Assembly: GCF_037076565.1 (NCBI RefSeq) | Contig: NZ_AP029028.1 | Location: forward strand, 5,208,001 to 5,272,000 | Direction of reading: 5' to 3' | DNA: 64,000 bases | DNA from: Herbaspirillum sp. DW155 | Lineage (GTDB): Bacteria; Pseudomonadota; Gammaproteobacteria; Burkholderiales; Burkholderiaceae_D | Shown here: positions 25,100-33,549 of the stretch, one piece after another | Position numbering within the stretch: position 1 is the stretch's first letter | Layout: each line of letters begins with the position of its first letter | Notes under the pieces: model-generated | Told to the model about the DNA's origin: nothing | Databases searched by the model: none | The model's input: the letters and a program-made list of their open reading frames with translations, nothing else | Translations under genes and position numbers: made by a program

Positions 25100-26386
25100 T
25101 CAGAAACGTTGTGGGCTGAAGGGAGTCAGGTCGATTTCCGGCGCCTGACCGGCCAGCAGTTGGGCCGCGATGCGGCCGGTGCGGGCCGAGCAGCCCAGGC
25201 CGATGTGGCCGTGGCCATAGGCATGGATGATGTCGCCGCTGAGGCGGGAGTGACCGATGCAGGGCATCCCGTCGGGCGTGCTGGGACGGCGGCCCAGCCA
25301 GTATTTCACGTCCTCCACCGGCAGCGTACGCGGCAGGCCGGGGAAGAGTTTGCAGGCGATATCGCGCATGATCTCGCCGCGCCGCCAGTCCGGCGCCGCC
25401 TCGAAGGAGGCGAACTCGACCTGGCCGGCGATGCGCAGGCCGGTTTCCATCTGCGTGGCAATGACCTTGAATTCGGACACCATCATCGGCGTGCGCGCGC
25501 GTGCCTGATGCTCATGTCCGCGTATGACGGCGTGATAGCCGCGCTCGCTCTCCAGTGGTACGCGGTCGCCCGCGGCCGCCGCCAGTGCCCTGGAGCGCGC
25601 CCCCGCACAGATCACGGCAGCGTCGCAGACGATCTCGCCAGCCTCGGTCAACACGGCCTTGAGCCGCCCCTGTTCCACCCGGAAGCCGGTGGCACGGCCA
25701 TCGATACGGGTGGCGCCGCGCGCCAGTGCATAGGCCTGCAAGGCCTGCAGGTAGGCAGCGGGATTCTTGCAATGACCGGCCTCATCGACCTGCACCGCGA
25801 AACCGAAGGCCGGGTCGAGGTCCGGCTCACGCTCACGCAGGGCGTCGCCTTCCAGTTCCTGCCAGCGGATGCCCAGTTCGCGGCGCACCCCCCAACCAAA
25901 AGCATCGTTGTCGAAATGCCGGCGCGACCGATAGACGTGCAGCACGCCGGAGGTATCGATCAGGTGCGCCACGCCAGCCCGCCGCGCCACATCCAGATGC
26001 AGGCTGCGGGCATCGGCCACCAGCGTGCGCAGCGCACGCGCGGTGCTGCGGATACGATCGCGGCGGGCGCTGGCCAGATTGCGCAGCAGCCAGGGCGTCA
26101 GGCGCGGCAGATAGCGCCAGCGGATCGAGAGCGGTCCCAGCGGGTCCATCAGATAACCCGGCACCTTCTTCCACATGCCCGGTTCCACCGGCGGTATCAC
26201 CGAATGCGAAGACAGCCAGCCGGCATTGCCATAGCTGGCCGCTTCCTCGCTGGCGACCGCATTGAAGTCCAGCAGGGTGACCTGCAAGCCCTGGTCCAGT
26301 GCGTGGATGGCGCTCATGAGGCCGACGGCGCCGCAGCCGATGATCACGGCGTGACGGGGAAAGATGATTTCGGGAGAAGTGGACAT
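25100..26386 (-). CDS. FAD-dependent D-amino-acid dehydrogenase-like oxidoreductase
   Basis: The DadA/DAO-fold protein has 428 residues. The dinucleotide-binding motif is VIIGCGAVGLMSAIHALDQG (residues about 14-33), and a second FAD-contact region is YGHGHIGLGCSARTGRIAAQ at the C-terminus. The GIRWQELEGDALREREPDLD segment is typical of DadA homologues. It probably oxidises a D-amino acid or related amine and feeds electrons to the respiratory chain. The ATG at 26386 is chosen because it precedes the FAD motif by the usual distance; an in-frame extension to 26683 is unlikely. Confidence 0.87.
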   Translation of the reverse strand: MSTSPEIIFPRHAVIIGCGAVGLMSAIHALDQGLQVTLLDFNAVASEEAASYGNAGWLSSHSVIPPVEPGMWKKVPGYLMDPLGPLSIRWRYLPRLTPWLLRNLASARRDRIRSTARALRTLVADARSLHLDVARRAGVAHLIDTSGVLHVYRSRRHFDNDAFGWGVRRELGIRWQELEGDALREREPDLDPAFGFAVQVDEAGHCKNPAAYLQALQAYALARGATRIDGRATGFRVEQGRLKAVLTEAGEIVCDAAVICAGARSRALAAAAGDRVPLESERGYHAVIRGHEHQARARTPMMVSEFKVIATQMETGLRIAGQVEFASFEAAPDWRRGEIMRDIACKLFPGLPRTLPVEDVKYWLGRRPSTPDGMPCIGHSRLSGDIIHAYGHGHIGLGCSARTGRIAAQLLAGQAPEIDLTPFSPQRF

Positions 26387-26621
26387 GGCAGCCTGTGCGA
26401 TGCAAAGCAGCATGATACGAGAAGTCGCACCGGGGTGTGAGGCCGATATGGGCGCGCATGACAGCATCGGCGCAGCAGCGCACGCAAGCGTCCTGCGCGA
26501 CCGGACAAGCTCAGCGATAATCTGTTTCCCTGCGCTGTGCGACGTATTGCACCGTGCAGGAATACGATCAACAAACCCGCTGCCCCTCGACCACCTCAGC
26601 TTCCGTTCTGAAAGGACTACC

Positions 26622-27257
26622 ATGCGCATGTTCTCCCAAGCCATCCTGACCGCCCTGATCGGTCTGTCGGCCTGTCTGGCCACCGCTCCCGCTGCGGCGC
26701 AGGGGGTCTATGACGACTGGTCGGCCGTGAAGGCGCCGGCCGCTCCGGCGCTCTCACGGGTGAACATCGACCCGGCCACCACGGCCGTGCTGGTGCTCGA
26801 TATCGCGCGCCAGACCTGCAATCCCGAGACCCGTCCGCGCTGCGTGGCGATGTTGCCGCGGGTGGCCAGGCTGCTGGCCATGGCGCGCGAGAAGAAGGTG
26901 CCGGTGATTTACACCCTGGGCGGCAACAGCACGCCCGCCGATATCTGGCCCGAGGCCGCCATGCAGGGCGGCGAGCCTCTGTTCAAGTCCGGTCCGGACA
27001 AGTTCGTCAATACCGATCTGGAAAAGATGTTGCGCGACAAGGGCATCAAAACGGTCGTCTGCATCGGTGCCGCAGCCCACGGTGCGGTGCTGCATACGGC
27101 GGCCAGCGCGGCCTTCCGGGGTTTTGACGTGGTGGTGCCGGTGGACCTGATGGCCTCCGACACCGCCTACGCCGAACAGTACACGGCCTGGCACCTGATC
27201 AATGCGCCGCGCCTGGGTGAGCGGGTCAAGCTGACGCAGTTGAGCTGGATCGAATGA
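26622..27257 (+). CDS. Secreted isochorismatase-fold protein lacking the catalytic cysteine
   Basis: The protein has 211 residues and a signal peptide (about 1-28, ending AAAQG). The fold is recognisable from VLVLDIARQTC (Asp kept), VPVIYTLGGNS, a Lys in EPLFKSGPDKF, and VVCIGAAAHGAVLHTAASA. In the last segment the position that is Cys in active homologues (compare TEFCVEST in the gene at 24565) is Ala155. It is therefore probably not a cysteine hydrolase; it may bind a ligand or use different chemistry. GAAAGGACTACC precedes the ATG. It is divergent from the FAD oxidoreductase, and a terminator follows. Confidence 0.8.
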   Translation: MRMFSQAILTALIGLSACLATAPAAAQGVYDDWSAVKAPAAPALSRVNIDPATTAVLVLDIARQTCNPETRPRCVAMLPRVARLLAMAREKKVPVIYTLGGNSTPADIWPEAAMQGGEPLFKSGPDKFVNTDLEKMLRDKGIKTVVCIGAAAHGAVLHTAASAAFRGFDVVVPVDLMASDTAYAEQYTAWHLINAPRLGERVKLTQLSWIE

Positions 27258-27308
27258 GGAAGACGACAAGCTGATCCGCTGCAGGACCGATGCAGCGGAT
27301 GCATCAAT

Positions 27309-27355
27309 ACGGGGATTTGATGCAGACTCCGCATCAATCCCCGTTGTGTTTTTTT
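27309..27355 (+). terminator. Terminator between the secreted protein and chemoreceptor genes
   Basis: A long stem (27309-27323 with 27331-27344, one bulged T) has a short loop and is followed by TGTGTTTTTTT. A second hairpin (27277-27299) precedes it. It lies between convergent genes and serves at least the + strand gene. Confidence 0.85.
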
Positions 27356-27374
27356 GCGTGCCGCAAGGCGCAGG

Positions 27375-28925
27375 TCAGGCCTCGCGCAACTGGAAGCGCG
27401 CCACCAGGGCTGCCAGTTGATGCGTCTGGTCGCGCAATGAATGCGACGCCGCCGCGGCCTGTTCGACCAGCGCCGCATTTTGCTGGGTGCCTTCATCCAT
27501 CTGCGTGACGGCGTGGCTGATTTCGTCGATGCCACGGCTCTGTTCGCGGCTGGCCACGGCGATCTCGCTCATCAGCGTGGTCACGCGGGCCACCGAATCG
27601 ACGATCTCATGCATGGTCTGACCGGCCTGATCCACCAGGCCCGCACCGGTGGCGACCTGCTGCACCGATCCTTCGATGAGGCCCTTGATTTCGCGGGCGG
27701 CGGCGGCCGAGCGTTGCGCCAGGCTGCGCACTTCGGTGGCGACCACGGCAAAGCCGCGCCCCTGTTCGCCGGCACGGGCGGCTTCCACGGCGGCGTTCAA
27801 GGCCAGGATGTTGGTCTGGAAGGCGATGCCGTCGATCACGCCGGTGATGTCGGCGATGCGCGAGGAGCCGGACCGGATCTCGCCCATGGTCCGTACCACA
27901 CGGTCGACCACGGCGCCGCCTTCGCGCGCCAGGCGCGCGGAGGTATTGACCAGTTCGTTGGCCTGGTGGGCATGGTCGGCATTCTGGCGCACGGTGGAGG
28001 TGAGCTGTTCCATGGCCGAGGCGGTCTCTTCCAGACTGGAGGCTTGCGCTTCGGTACGCGAGGAAAGATCGGCGTTGCCGCTGGCAATTTCGCCGGAAGC
28101 CGTATTGATGACGGCGATGCTGCGATGGATTTCGCCGACCATGTTGCCCAGGCTTTGCGTCATCTGGTTCAGGGCTTCCATGAGCTGGCCGGTTTCATCG
28201 CGGCCGTGCACGCTGACCTGCCCGCTCAGATCATTGGCGGCCACGCGGCGCGCCAGCTGCAACGCTTCGGCCAGCGGACGCGAGACCACGCGGGCAATGG
28301 CGATGGCCAGTGCCAGACCAACCAGAATGCCGACCACCAGCAAGCCGATGATCCAGTGCTGCGAACGGGCGAAGACTTCATCGGCATGGGTGTTGGCCGC
28401 TTCCTTGTGATCAATGTTGGCCTGGCGCAGGGCGGCGAACTGCTTCTCGATGGCGCGATAGGCTTTGAGCGAATCGCCCTTGGTCAGGGCCAGGGCCTCA
28501 TCCTTGCGGTTTTCATGGGAGAGCGCAATGATCTTCCGGTGCTCGACCAGATAGGCCGCCAGGGTCTGGCTGAGCTGGTCGAAGGCGGCGTTTTCCTCGC
28601 TGCTCAGATCGAGCTGGCGATACTCCTGTTGCAGCCGTGTGAATTCGGCATAGCGCTCGGTGAGCGCCTTCTCCAGCGTGGTCATGGTCTCGGCGTTGCC
28701 CAGGATGTGCTGGAATTCGGTCGAGCGCACGCGCACCAGGGTGCGTTCCAGCATCAGGCTGATGCGGATGCCGGGCTCCCATTTGTGGGCGATGTCGGTG
28801 GCCGCATCGTTGACCTTATCCATCTGATAGACCGAGAAGATGCCCAGCGCACTCATCAGTGCCAGCACGGTCACGAATGACAGCAGCAGCTTGGTGGCGA
28901 TCTTCCTGTCCATGAACCATTTCAT
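27375..28925 (-). CDS. Methyl-accepting chemotaxis protein
   Basis: The protein has 516 residues. TM1 covers about 11-32, a four-helix periplasmic sensor about 35-190, TM2 about 191-212, HAMP about 213-265, and then a long coiled-coil signalling domain. Its hairpin tip contains [20 protein letters not shown], and [11 protein letters not shown] marks the usual signalling subdomain. The ending RFQLREA has no NWETF-type CheR tether. It should send an external chemical signal to CheA/CheW. No che genes adjoin it. The ligand is unknown. It shares domain layout with the receptor at 50619-52169. Confidence 0.93.
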   Translation of the reverse strand: MKWFMDRKIATKLLLSFVTVLALMSALGIFSVYQMDKVNDAATDIAHKWEPGIRISLMLERTLVRVRSTEFQHILGNAETMTTLEKALTERYAEFTRLQQEYRQLDLSSEENAAFDQLSQTLAAYLVEHRKIIALSHENRKDEALALTKGDSLKAYRAIEKQFAALRQANIDHKEAANTHADEVFARSQHWIIGLLVVGILVGLALAIAIARVVSRPLAEALQLARRVAANDLSGQVSVHGRDETGQLMEALNQMTQSLGNMVGEIHRSIAVINTASGEIASGNADLSSRTEAQASSLEETASAMEQLTSTVRQNADHAHQANELVNTSARLAREGGAVVDRVVRTMGEIRSGSSRIADITGVIDGIAFQTNILALNAAVEAARAGEQGRGFAVVATEVRSLAQRSAAAAREIKGLIEGSVQQVATGAGLVDQAGQTMHEIVDSVARVTTLMSEIAVASREQSRGIDEISHAVTQMDEGTQQNAALVEQAAAASHSLRDQTHQLAALVARFQLREA

Positions 28926-29034
28926 TGCGATACCCCTTTTTTTACAGAACTCCGTGGGCCGCGCAGGGCGGCTTTTTCACGAGCGGGAAGACTGGCTTTG
29001 GCCATCCACGGCCGCTCTGCTGTATGGCGAAGCC

Positions 29035-29880
29035 TCAGGCGAGTTGGAACAACTGCGCCGCCGTCGCGCCGGTGATGCGGTCACGGTCTTCCTCGTTGCT
29101 CACCAGGGTTTCGAAACGCCGCCAGCTATCGGCATAACCGGTCTCGCTTTCATGCTGGGTGTGCGGCCAGTCGCTGCCCCACAGGAGACGGTCCGTTCCA
29201 AAGTGTTCGCGCAACAGCGGCCAGGCCTGACGCGCGAACTGTGCGCCGCCCTCGCTGCCGCCATTGCGATACTGCGCCGACAGTTTCACCCACACCTGCC
29301 GTGTGGCACCGGTCGAGAGCAGATAGCGGAATCCGGGATCATCGACGCCCAGGGCCGGATCGACCCGGCCGAAGTGATCCACCACGATCTTTACGCCCAG
29401 CGCCAGCAGGGGTTCCAGCACCCGTGGCAGATCGGCGGCCTCGCGATGGATCTCGACCTGCCAGCCCAGTGCGGCAATGCGCATCAGCGTGTCGTGCCAG
29501 ACGCCCCGGAAATCCGGCAGCGGCGCACCGCCGACCAGGTTGAAGCGGATGCCGACCACGCCACCCTGACGCAATGCCTGTAACTGTTGGTCGTCAATCC
29601 CCGCATCGATCATGGCGATGCCGCGCAGGCGCTCCGGTGCGCGGGCGATGGCCTGCAGCAGGTAGTCATTGTCGCTGCCGAGGAAACTGGGCTGCACCAG
29701 CACGCCGTGGCTCATGCCATGCGCATCCAGCTGCGCCAGATATTGCCCGACCGTGACGTCGTAGGCGGGTGTGTAACGGCGGCCGTCGGTCATCGGCAGG
29801 TCACGCGCAAACACGTGCGCGTGCGTGTCGATGCGCAGTGCCTGCGTCACCGTGGCTGCCGGGGCTGCAGTACGACTCAT
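29035..29880 (-). CDS. Amidohydrolase-2 family hydrolase (lactonase-like)
   Basis: The TIM-barrel protein has 281 residues. The metal-site motif is DTHAHVF near residue 19, with VDHFGRVDP in the middle and LLWGSDWPH near the C-terminus. These features match the family that includes 2-pyrone-4,6-dicarboxylate lactonase and sugar lactonases such as L-fuconolactonase. It overlaps the stop of the MFS gene upstream by ATGA, so the two are translationally coupled. The pair is divergent from a HutC-type regulator. The likely job is hydrolysis of a lactone imported by the MFS carrier. Which lactone, aromatic or sugar, is open. Confidence 0.86.
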   Translation of the reverse strand: MSRTAAPAATVTQALRIDTHAHVFARDLPMTDGRRYTPAYDVTVGQYLAQLDAHGMSHGVLVQPSFLGSDNDYLLQAIARAPERLRGIAMIDAGIDDQQLQALRQGGVVGIRFNLVGGAPLPDFRGVWHDTLMRIAALGWQVEIHREAADLPRVLEPLLALGVKIVVDHFGRVDPALGVDDPGFRYLLSTGATRQVWVKLSAQYRNGGSEGGAQFARQAWPLLREHFGTDRLLWGSDWPHTQHESETGYADSWRRFETLVSNEEDRDRITGATAAQLFQLA

Positions 29881-31118
29881 GCGCCGGTTTCCATCTGGCG
29901 GCCCTTGGTTTCGGGCAGCATCAGCACGGCGATCACCACCAGCGAATAGGCGATGGCGGCATCGATGCCGATGGCCTGGCCCAGGGGCATCGAGTCGCTC
30001 ATGTGGCCCACCAGCACCGGGAAACCGGCCGAGGCCACGCGGCCGAAGTTGTAGCAGAAGCCCACGCCGGTGCCACGGATGCCGCTCGGATACAGCTCAT
30101 TGAAGAGCGCACCGAGGCTGGCCGGAATACCCGCAGCGAAGAAGCCCAGCGGAAAACCGCAGACCAGCATCGGGGTATCGGACAGCGGCAGGAAGATGTA
30201 GCACAGCACGGTAGCCACGCAGCACAGCGCGAAGCAGGCGACGGTACGACGGCGGCCGATACGGTCCAGCAATTGCGCACTGGCAATGCAGCCGCACCAG
30301 AAGGCGATGATGATGACGGCCAGGTAACCGCCGGTGGAAAGGACCGACAGATGCTTCTCGGTCTTGAGGTAGGTCGGCAGCCAGGTCATCAGGGCGTAGT
30401 AGCCGCCATGCGCACCGACGCCCAAGAGGCTACCGATGAGAGTCAGGCGCAGCACGTCAGGACGGAAGATGCCCAGCAGGGTGCTGGCCGCAGGCTTGGC
30501 GGCGGCTGCCTTGCGGCCGGCCAGGAAGGCATCGGTCTCGGACACCGAGCGGCGCACGTAGACCACCAGCAGCGCCGGCAGCAGGCCGATGACGAACATC
30601 ACGCGCCAGGCCATCTCTTGCGGCAGCATCGTGAACAATACCGAGAACAGCAGCACCGCGCCGCCCCAGCCCACGGCCCAGGCGCTCTGCACGGTGCCCA
30701 TGGCTTTGCCGCGATGTTCGGCACGGATGGTCTCGGCCATGAGCACGGCGCCGGCTGCCCATTCGCCGCCGAAGCCGAAGCCCTGCAAGGCCTTCAGCAC
30801 CAGCAGTTGCGGGTAGCTCTGGGCGAAGGCGCTCAGGAAGGTGAACAGTGAAAACCAGATGATGGTGATCTGCAGGGTTTTCACACGTCCGTAGCGGTCC
30901 GACAGGGTACCGGCGAACCAGCCGCCGATGGCCGAGGCCACCAGGGTGGCACCGCTGATCATGCCGGCGTCGGCCTTGGACAGGGAGAAGGCCGCGATCA
31001 GTGCGGGAATGGCCAGGCTGAACATCTGCACGTCCAGCGCATCCAGTGCCCATCCGCTGAAGCAGGCCCAGAAAGTCTTGCGTTCCTTGGCAGTAACCTG
31101 CCGATACCATGAAAACAT
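29877..31118 (-). CDS. MFS transporter (sialate/aromatic-acid type)
   Basis: The carrier has 413 residues and 12 transmembrane helices. It carries SGWALDALDVQMFSLAIPAL, GTLSDRYGRVKTLQ, and LQGFGFGGEWAAGAVLMAET, all typical of the SHS/AAHS-like MFS branch that imports lactate, sialate or aromatic acids. The ATG at 31118 gives the family N-terminus (MFSWYRQVTAKERK) with AGAGGACGAG upstream; the frame continues to 31244 without merit. The downstream lactonase-like gene overlaps its stop. It is probably controlled by the divergent GntR protein through the palindrome at 31240-31261. Confidence 0.88.
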   Translation of the reverse strand: MFSWYRQVTAKERKTFWACFSGWALDALDVQMFSLAIPALIAAFSLSKADAGMISGATLVASAIGGWFAGTLSDRYGRVKTLQITIIWFSLFTFLSAFAQSYPQLLVLKALQGFGFGGEWAAGAVLMAETIRAEHRGKAMGTVQSAWAVGWGGAVLLFSVLFTMLPQEMAWRVMFVIGLLPALLVVYVRRSVSETDAFLAGRKAAAAKPAASTLLGIFRPDVLRLTLIGSLLGVGAHGGYYALMTWLPTYLKTEKHLSVLSTGGYLAVIIIAFWCGCIASAQLLDRIGRRRTVACFALCCVATVLCYIFLPLSDTPMLVCGFPLGFFAAGIPASLGALFNELYPSGIRGTGVGFCYNFGRVASAGFPVLVGHMSDSMPLGQAIGIDAAIAYSLVVIAVLMLPETKGRQMETGA

Positions 31119-31239
31119 TGTCTCGTCCTCTAAGCTGAAGGCGCGCAACCTTGTAGAACCCGGATCGCGCCTCCATGCAATGACGGCACGAAATGATACG
31201 GGTGGTGACGCGGAGCTGATTGAATTATGTAGTTGACTG

Positions 31240-31261
31240 CTCATATAGACATCTATATGAG
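31240..31261. promoter_or_regulatory. Candidate operator of the HutC-type GntR regulator
   Basis: CTCATATAGA-CA-TCTATATGAG: a perfect inverted repeat with 10-bp arms. It lies in the 313-bp divergent gap, about 120 bp from the MFS start and 170 bp from the regulator start, with a TTGACT -35-like box adjoining at 31234. The rest of the gap shows nothing recognisable. Confidence 0.75.
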
Positions 31262-31431
31262 TTGTCGCACGATAACACAGCTATGGCGAGTCAACAATCC
31301 TCACCCATCGGCGGTGTGGCCGTCCATCTGCTGCGTGGCCGTCTCCGCTTGGGTTGCGCGCGGTGCACTGCCTCGTTGTGGGCAAGCCCGGCCCCGGGTA
31401 GACTGCGTACTTTCCCTTCTGCAAGGCCAGT

Positions 31432-32172
31432 GTGACCATGCTTGACCAGACCGGTGCCGATACCCGCCTGCCGCTGTATCTCCAGTTGCGCGACCAGCTC
31501 GCGGCCCAGATCCGCGCCCAGAAGTGGCAGCCGGGCCAGGCCATCCCTTCCGAGGCTGAACTGAGCCAGACCTTCCAGGTGGCGATAGGAACGGTGCGGC
31601 GGGCGATTGAAACGCTGATGAGCGAAGGCCTGGTGGAGCGCACGCACGGACGCGGCACCTTCGTGCGCAAGGCGCGTTTCGACAATTCGCTGTTCCGCTT
31701 CTTCCGTTTCGAATCCGCCGACGGCCGCCCGCTGGCGCCCAAGAGCGTGATCGTCAGCCGCAAGATCATCGAGGCCCCGCGCCAGGCGGCCGAGGCTCTG
31801 CATCTGAAGGCCCATGCCAGGGTGATCGAGCTGCTGCGCCTGCGCAAGGTGGATGGCCAGCCGGTCCTGGCCGAGAACATCTACCTGTGCGCCCAGCGCT
31901 TCAAGGCCCTGGCCAACAAGGCGCCGGAGGATTTCGGCGATCTGCTGTATCCGCTGTATGAGCGGGAATGCGGGCTCATCGTCGCCTCGGCGCGCGAGAC
32001 CCTGACGGTGGAAACGGTGACGGCCGCGCAGGCAAGGCTGCTGGGCTTGTCCGAAAAAACGCCGGTGGTGGTGATCGAACGCATCGCCTTCGGCTCGGAT
32101 GGCACGCCGCTGGAATGGCGGCAATCACGCGGGGCGGGGAGCAAGTTCAGGTATAGCGCGGAGATTCGCTGA
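31432..32172 (+). CDS. GntR-family regulator, HutC subfamily
   Basis: The protein has 246 residues. The GntR winged helix lies at about 10-78 with IPSEAELSQTFQVAIGTVRR and LVERTHGRGTFV. A UTRA effector domain (about 95-240) ends with the usual VVVIERIAFGSDGTPLEWRQ. GTG at 31432 is taken as start because AAGG lies about six bases upstream; an ATG two codons later is the alternative. It is divergent from the MFS/lactonase-like operon and probably represses it, with the palindrome at 31240-31261 as its site. The effector is unknown. Confidence 0.9.
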   Translation: MTMLDQTGADTRLPLYLQLRDQLAAQIRAQKWQPGQAIPSEAELSQTFQVAIGTVRRAIETLMSEGLVERTHGRGTFVRKARFDNSLFRFFRFESADGRPLAPKSVIVSRKIIEAPRQAAEALHLKAHARVIELLRLRKVDGQPVLAENIYLCAQRFKALANKAPEDFGDLLYPLYERECGLIVASARETLTVETVTAAQARLLGLSEKTPVVVIERIAFGSDGTPLEWRQSRGAGSKFRYSAEIR

Positions 32173-32200
32173 GCAGGCCAGAGGTTCGATCTCGGCTCAA

Positions 32201-32716
32201 TCATCGCCAGGAAGCCTGATCGAGCGGCAGTGTTCGCAGCGGATCATGGACTTCAACTTGATCGGCTTCGCCTAGCATTCCGGTGAAGATCACCAGATTG
32301 CAGCCCGCGTTGGCCAATGCAGAGCGATACAGGATTCCTTTGGCGCCTGCTGTCCTTGCTGTATCACCGATCTGCCAGGAGGGTGGTTCGATGGCATCGT
32401 TAAAATGCATGCGTCGCCAGTCACAGTAAAAGCTCTGCCAAATCGAGCTCCAGTTGGATGAATCGCCATCGCGGAAATCCACTACCTTATCCAGGCTGAT
32501 GCGATAGGCAACGATCACGCCGGGCGGCAGGAGCACGTCCAGTTGCTGGTATTCGGCCAAAGCCGTGGCAGTATCAAGTGAGAGGTATAAGGCCGGCACG
32601 CCGGGCCGATTGAGCCTGCCGCCGAAACGCGCTGCCCCTGCACCCGAGGTGGGCTCAAATGACCAGCGAGGAACATGGACCCGATAAGCAACCGTCTCAA
32701 GACGGGTCAGGATCAT
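32201..32716 (-). CDS. RES-domain toxin of a type II toxin-antitoxin system
   Basis: The protein has 171 residues. The RES motifs are clear: an Arg in TVAYRVHVPRWS, the signature FGGRLNRPGVPALYLSLDTA, a following Glu in ALAEYQQ, and a C-terminal Ser in LYRSALANAGCNLV. RES toxins degrade NAD+ in the cytoplasm and cause bacteriostasis. The start overlaps the antitoxin stop by ATGA, giving antitoxin first and toxin second, the standard RES-Xre order. Base composition here is visibly less GC-rich than flanking genes, suggesting acquired DNA. Confidence 0.92.
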   Translation of the reverse strand: MILTRLETVAYRVHVPRWSFEPTSGAGAARFGGRLNRPGVPALYLSLDTATALAEYQQLDVLLPPGVIVAYRISLDKVVDFRDGDSSNWSSIWQSFYCDWRRMHFNDAIEPPSWQIGDTARTAGAKGILYRSALANAGCNLVIFTGMLGEADQVEVHDPLRTLPLDQASWR

Positions 32717-33195
32717 CCTGCGAATCCGTCCTCTAGCGAGGACAGATAACGCACAAGATCATCGGTGCGCCCCTCCGAGACCAGCATGTGCGGTGTCTTG
32801 CAGCCAAAGACCTGTAGCGGGGAATCCTTGAACCAGGCGAGGGATTTGTCCACGCTGCCGACAAGATCGGTAGCTAGCTGGATGACGCGCACGGCTTCGC
32901 GCAGATGGGCCTGCAGATATTTTGATTCAACCGTGGGCGACACCCCGTTTTGCTCCAGGCATGCGGAGGTCAGCGCAGAAGGATCCGTACCCAGCAACAA
33001 GCCGAAACGGCCTGGTGAGAACGTGGTAGACGTGCCGTCTTCAAGCAGAAAATGCAGTAAAGCCTGGAAATCGGAACCGAAAGCCGGGATGGCTTGCTCG
33101 CTGCCATCATTCATGATGTCTTCATCCAAGCACGAGAGAGGTCCCATTATTGCATTTCCAAATGAGACATCACCATGCGATTGCGTGCCTTTCAT
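32713..33195 (-). CDS. Xre/MbcA/ParS-type antitoxin of the RES system
   Basis: The protein has 160 residues. The C-terminal toxin-binding domain (about 110-160) has the expected AWFKDSPLQVFGCKTPHMLV followed by GRTDDLVRYLSSLEDG, as in DUF2384/MbcA-like antitoxins. The region before it is helical and is probably the DNA-binding Xre part, though the helix-turn-helix is weakly marked. AAAGGG precedes the ATG at 33195. The frame extends upstream to 33279 without a better start. It should autoregulate the operon and block the RES toxin. Confidence 0.86.
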   Translation of the reverse strand: MKGTQSHGDVSFGNAIMGPLSCLDEDIMNDGSEQAIPAFGSDFQALLHFLLEDGTSTTFSPGRFGLLLGTDPSALTSACLEQNGVSPTVESKYLQAHLREAVRVIQLATDLVGSVDKSLAWFKDSPLQVFGCKTPHMLVSEGRTDDLVRYLSSLEDGFAG

Positions 33196-33549
33196 GTGCC
33201 ACCCTTTCCGCCGGGAATGAAAGGAGCGATTTTGAATCGCACAGTGCTGAATCACCACACGGCATTTGAATTTCTGCACCGATCTCGTTTACTATCGTCG
33301 CTCAGCCCATCACTTCCCCCACCATGCACCAGAAGCGATCCGTCATCCAGTCACCCGCTGCCCTCCCGGCCGCTGGCGTCTGCATGCGTGGGCTGAGCAA
33401 CAAAAAACGGCATCTCCGCTGACGGGGATGTCACGTCCCGTCCGGCGGATCGCCTGGCGGGACTGGATCGCAACAACGTTCTCCTTTCAGACCTCGCCCG
33501 GCGCACTGCCGGTGGAACGATTTTTTTAACCGTTCTTCATGAGGTACAC
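33196..33549 (+). promoter_or_regulatory. Intergenic leader of the DapA-like gene with a possible promoter
   Basis: This 354-bp gap has no credible gene. A promoter-like pair TTGAAT (33266-33271) and TACTAT (33290-33295) with an 18-base spacer would start transcription near 33302 and give a leader of about 250 bases. A hairpin-capable GC stretch lies at about 33410-33440. The antitoxin promoter on the minus strand must also lie at the left end. Nothing else is recognised. Confidence 0.35.

Noticed and set aside
33266..33529. An 87-codon ORF in the leader of the DapA-like gene
   Set aside because: Poor composition, no ribosome binding site and no family; it reads like noncoding sequence.
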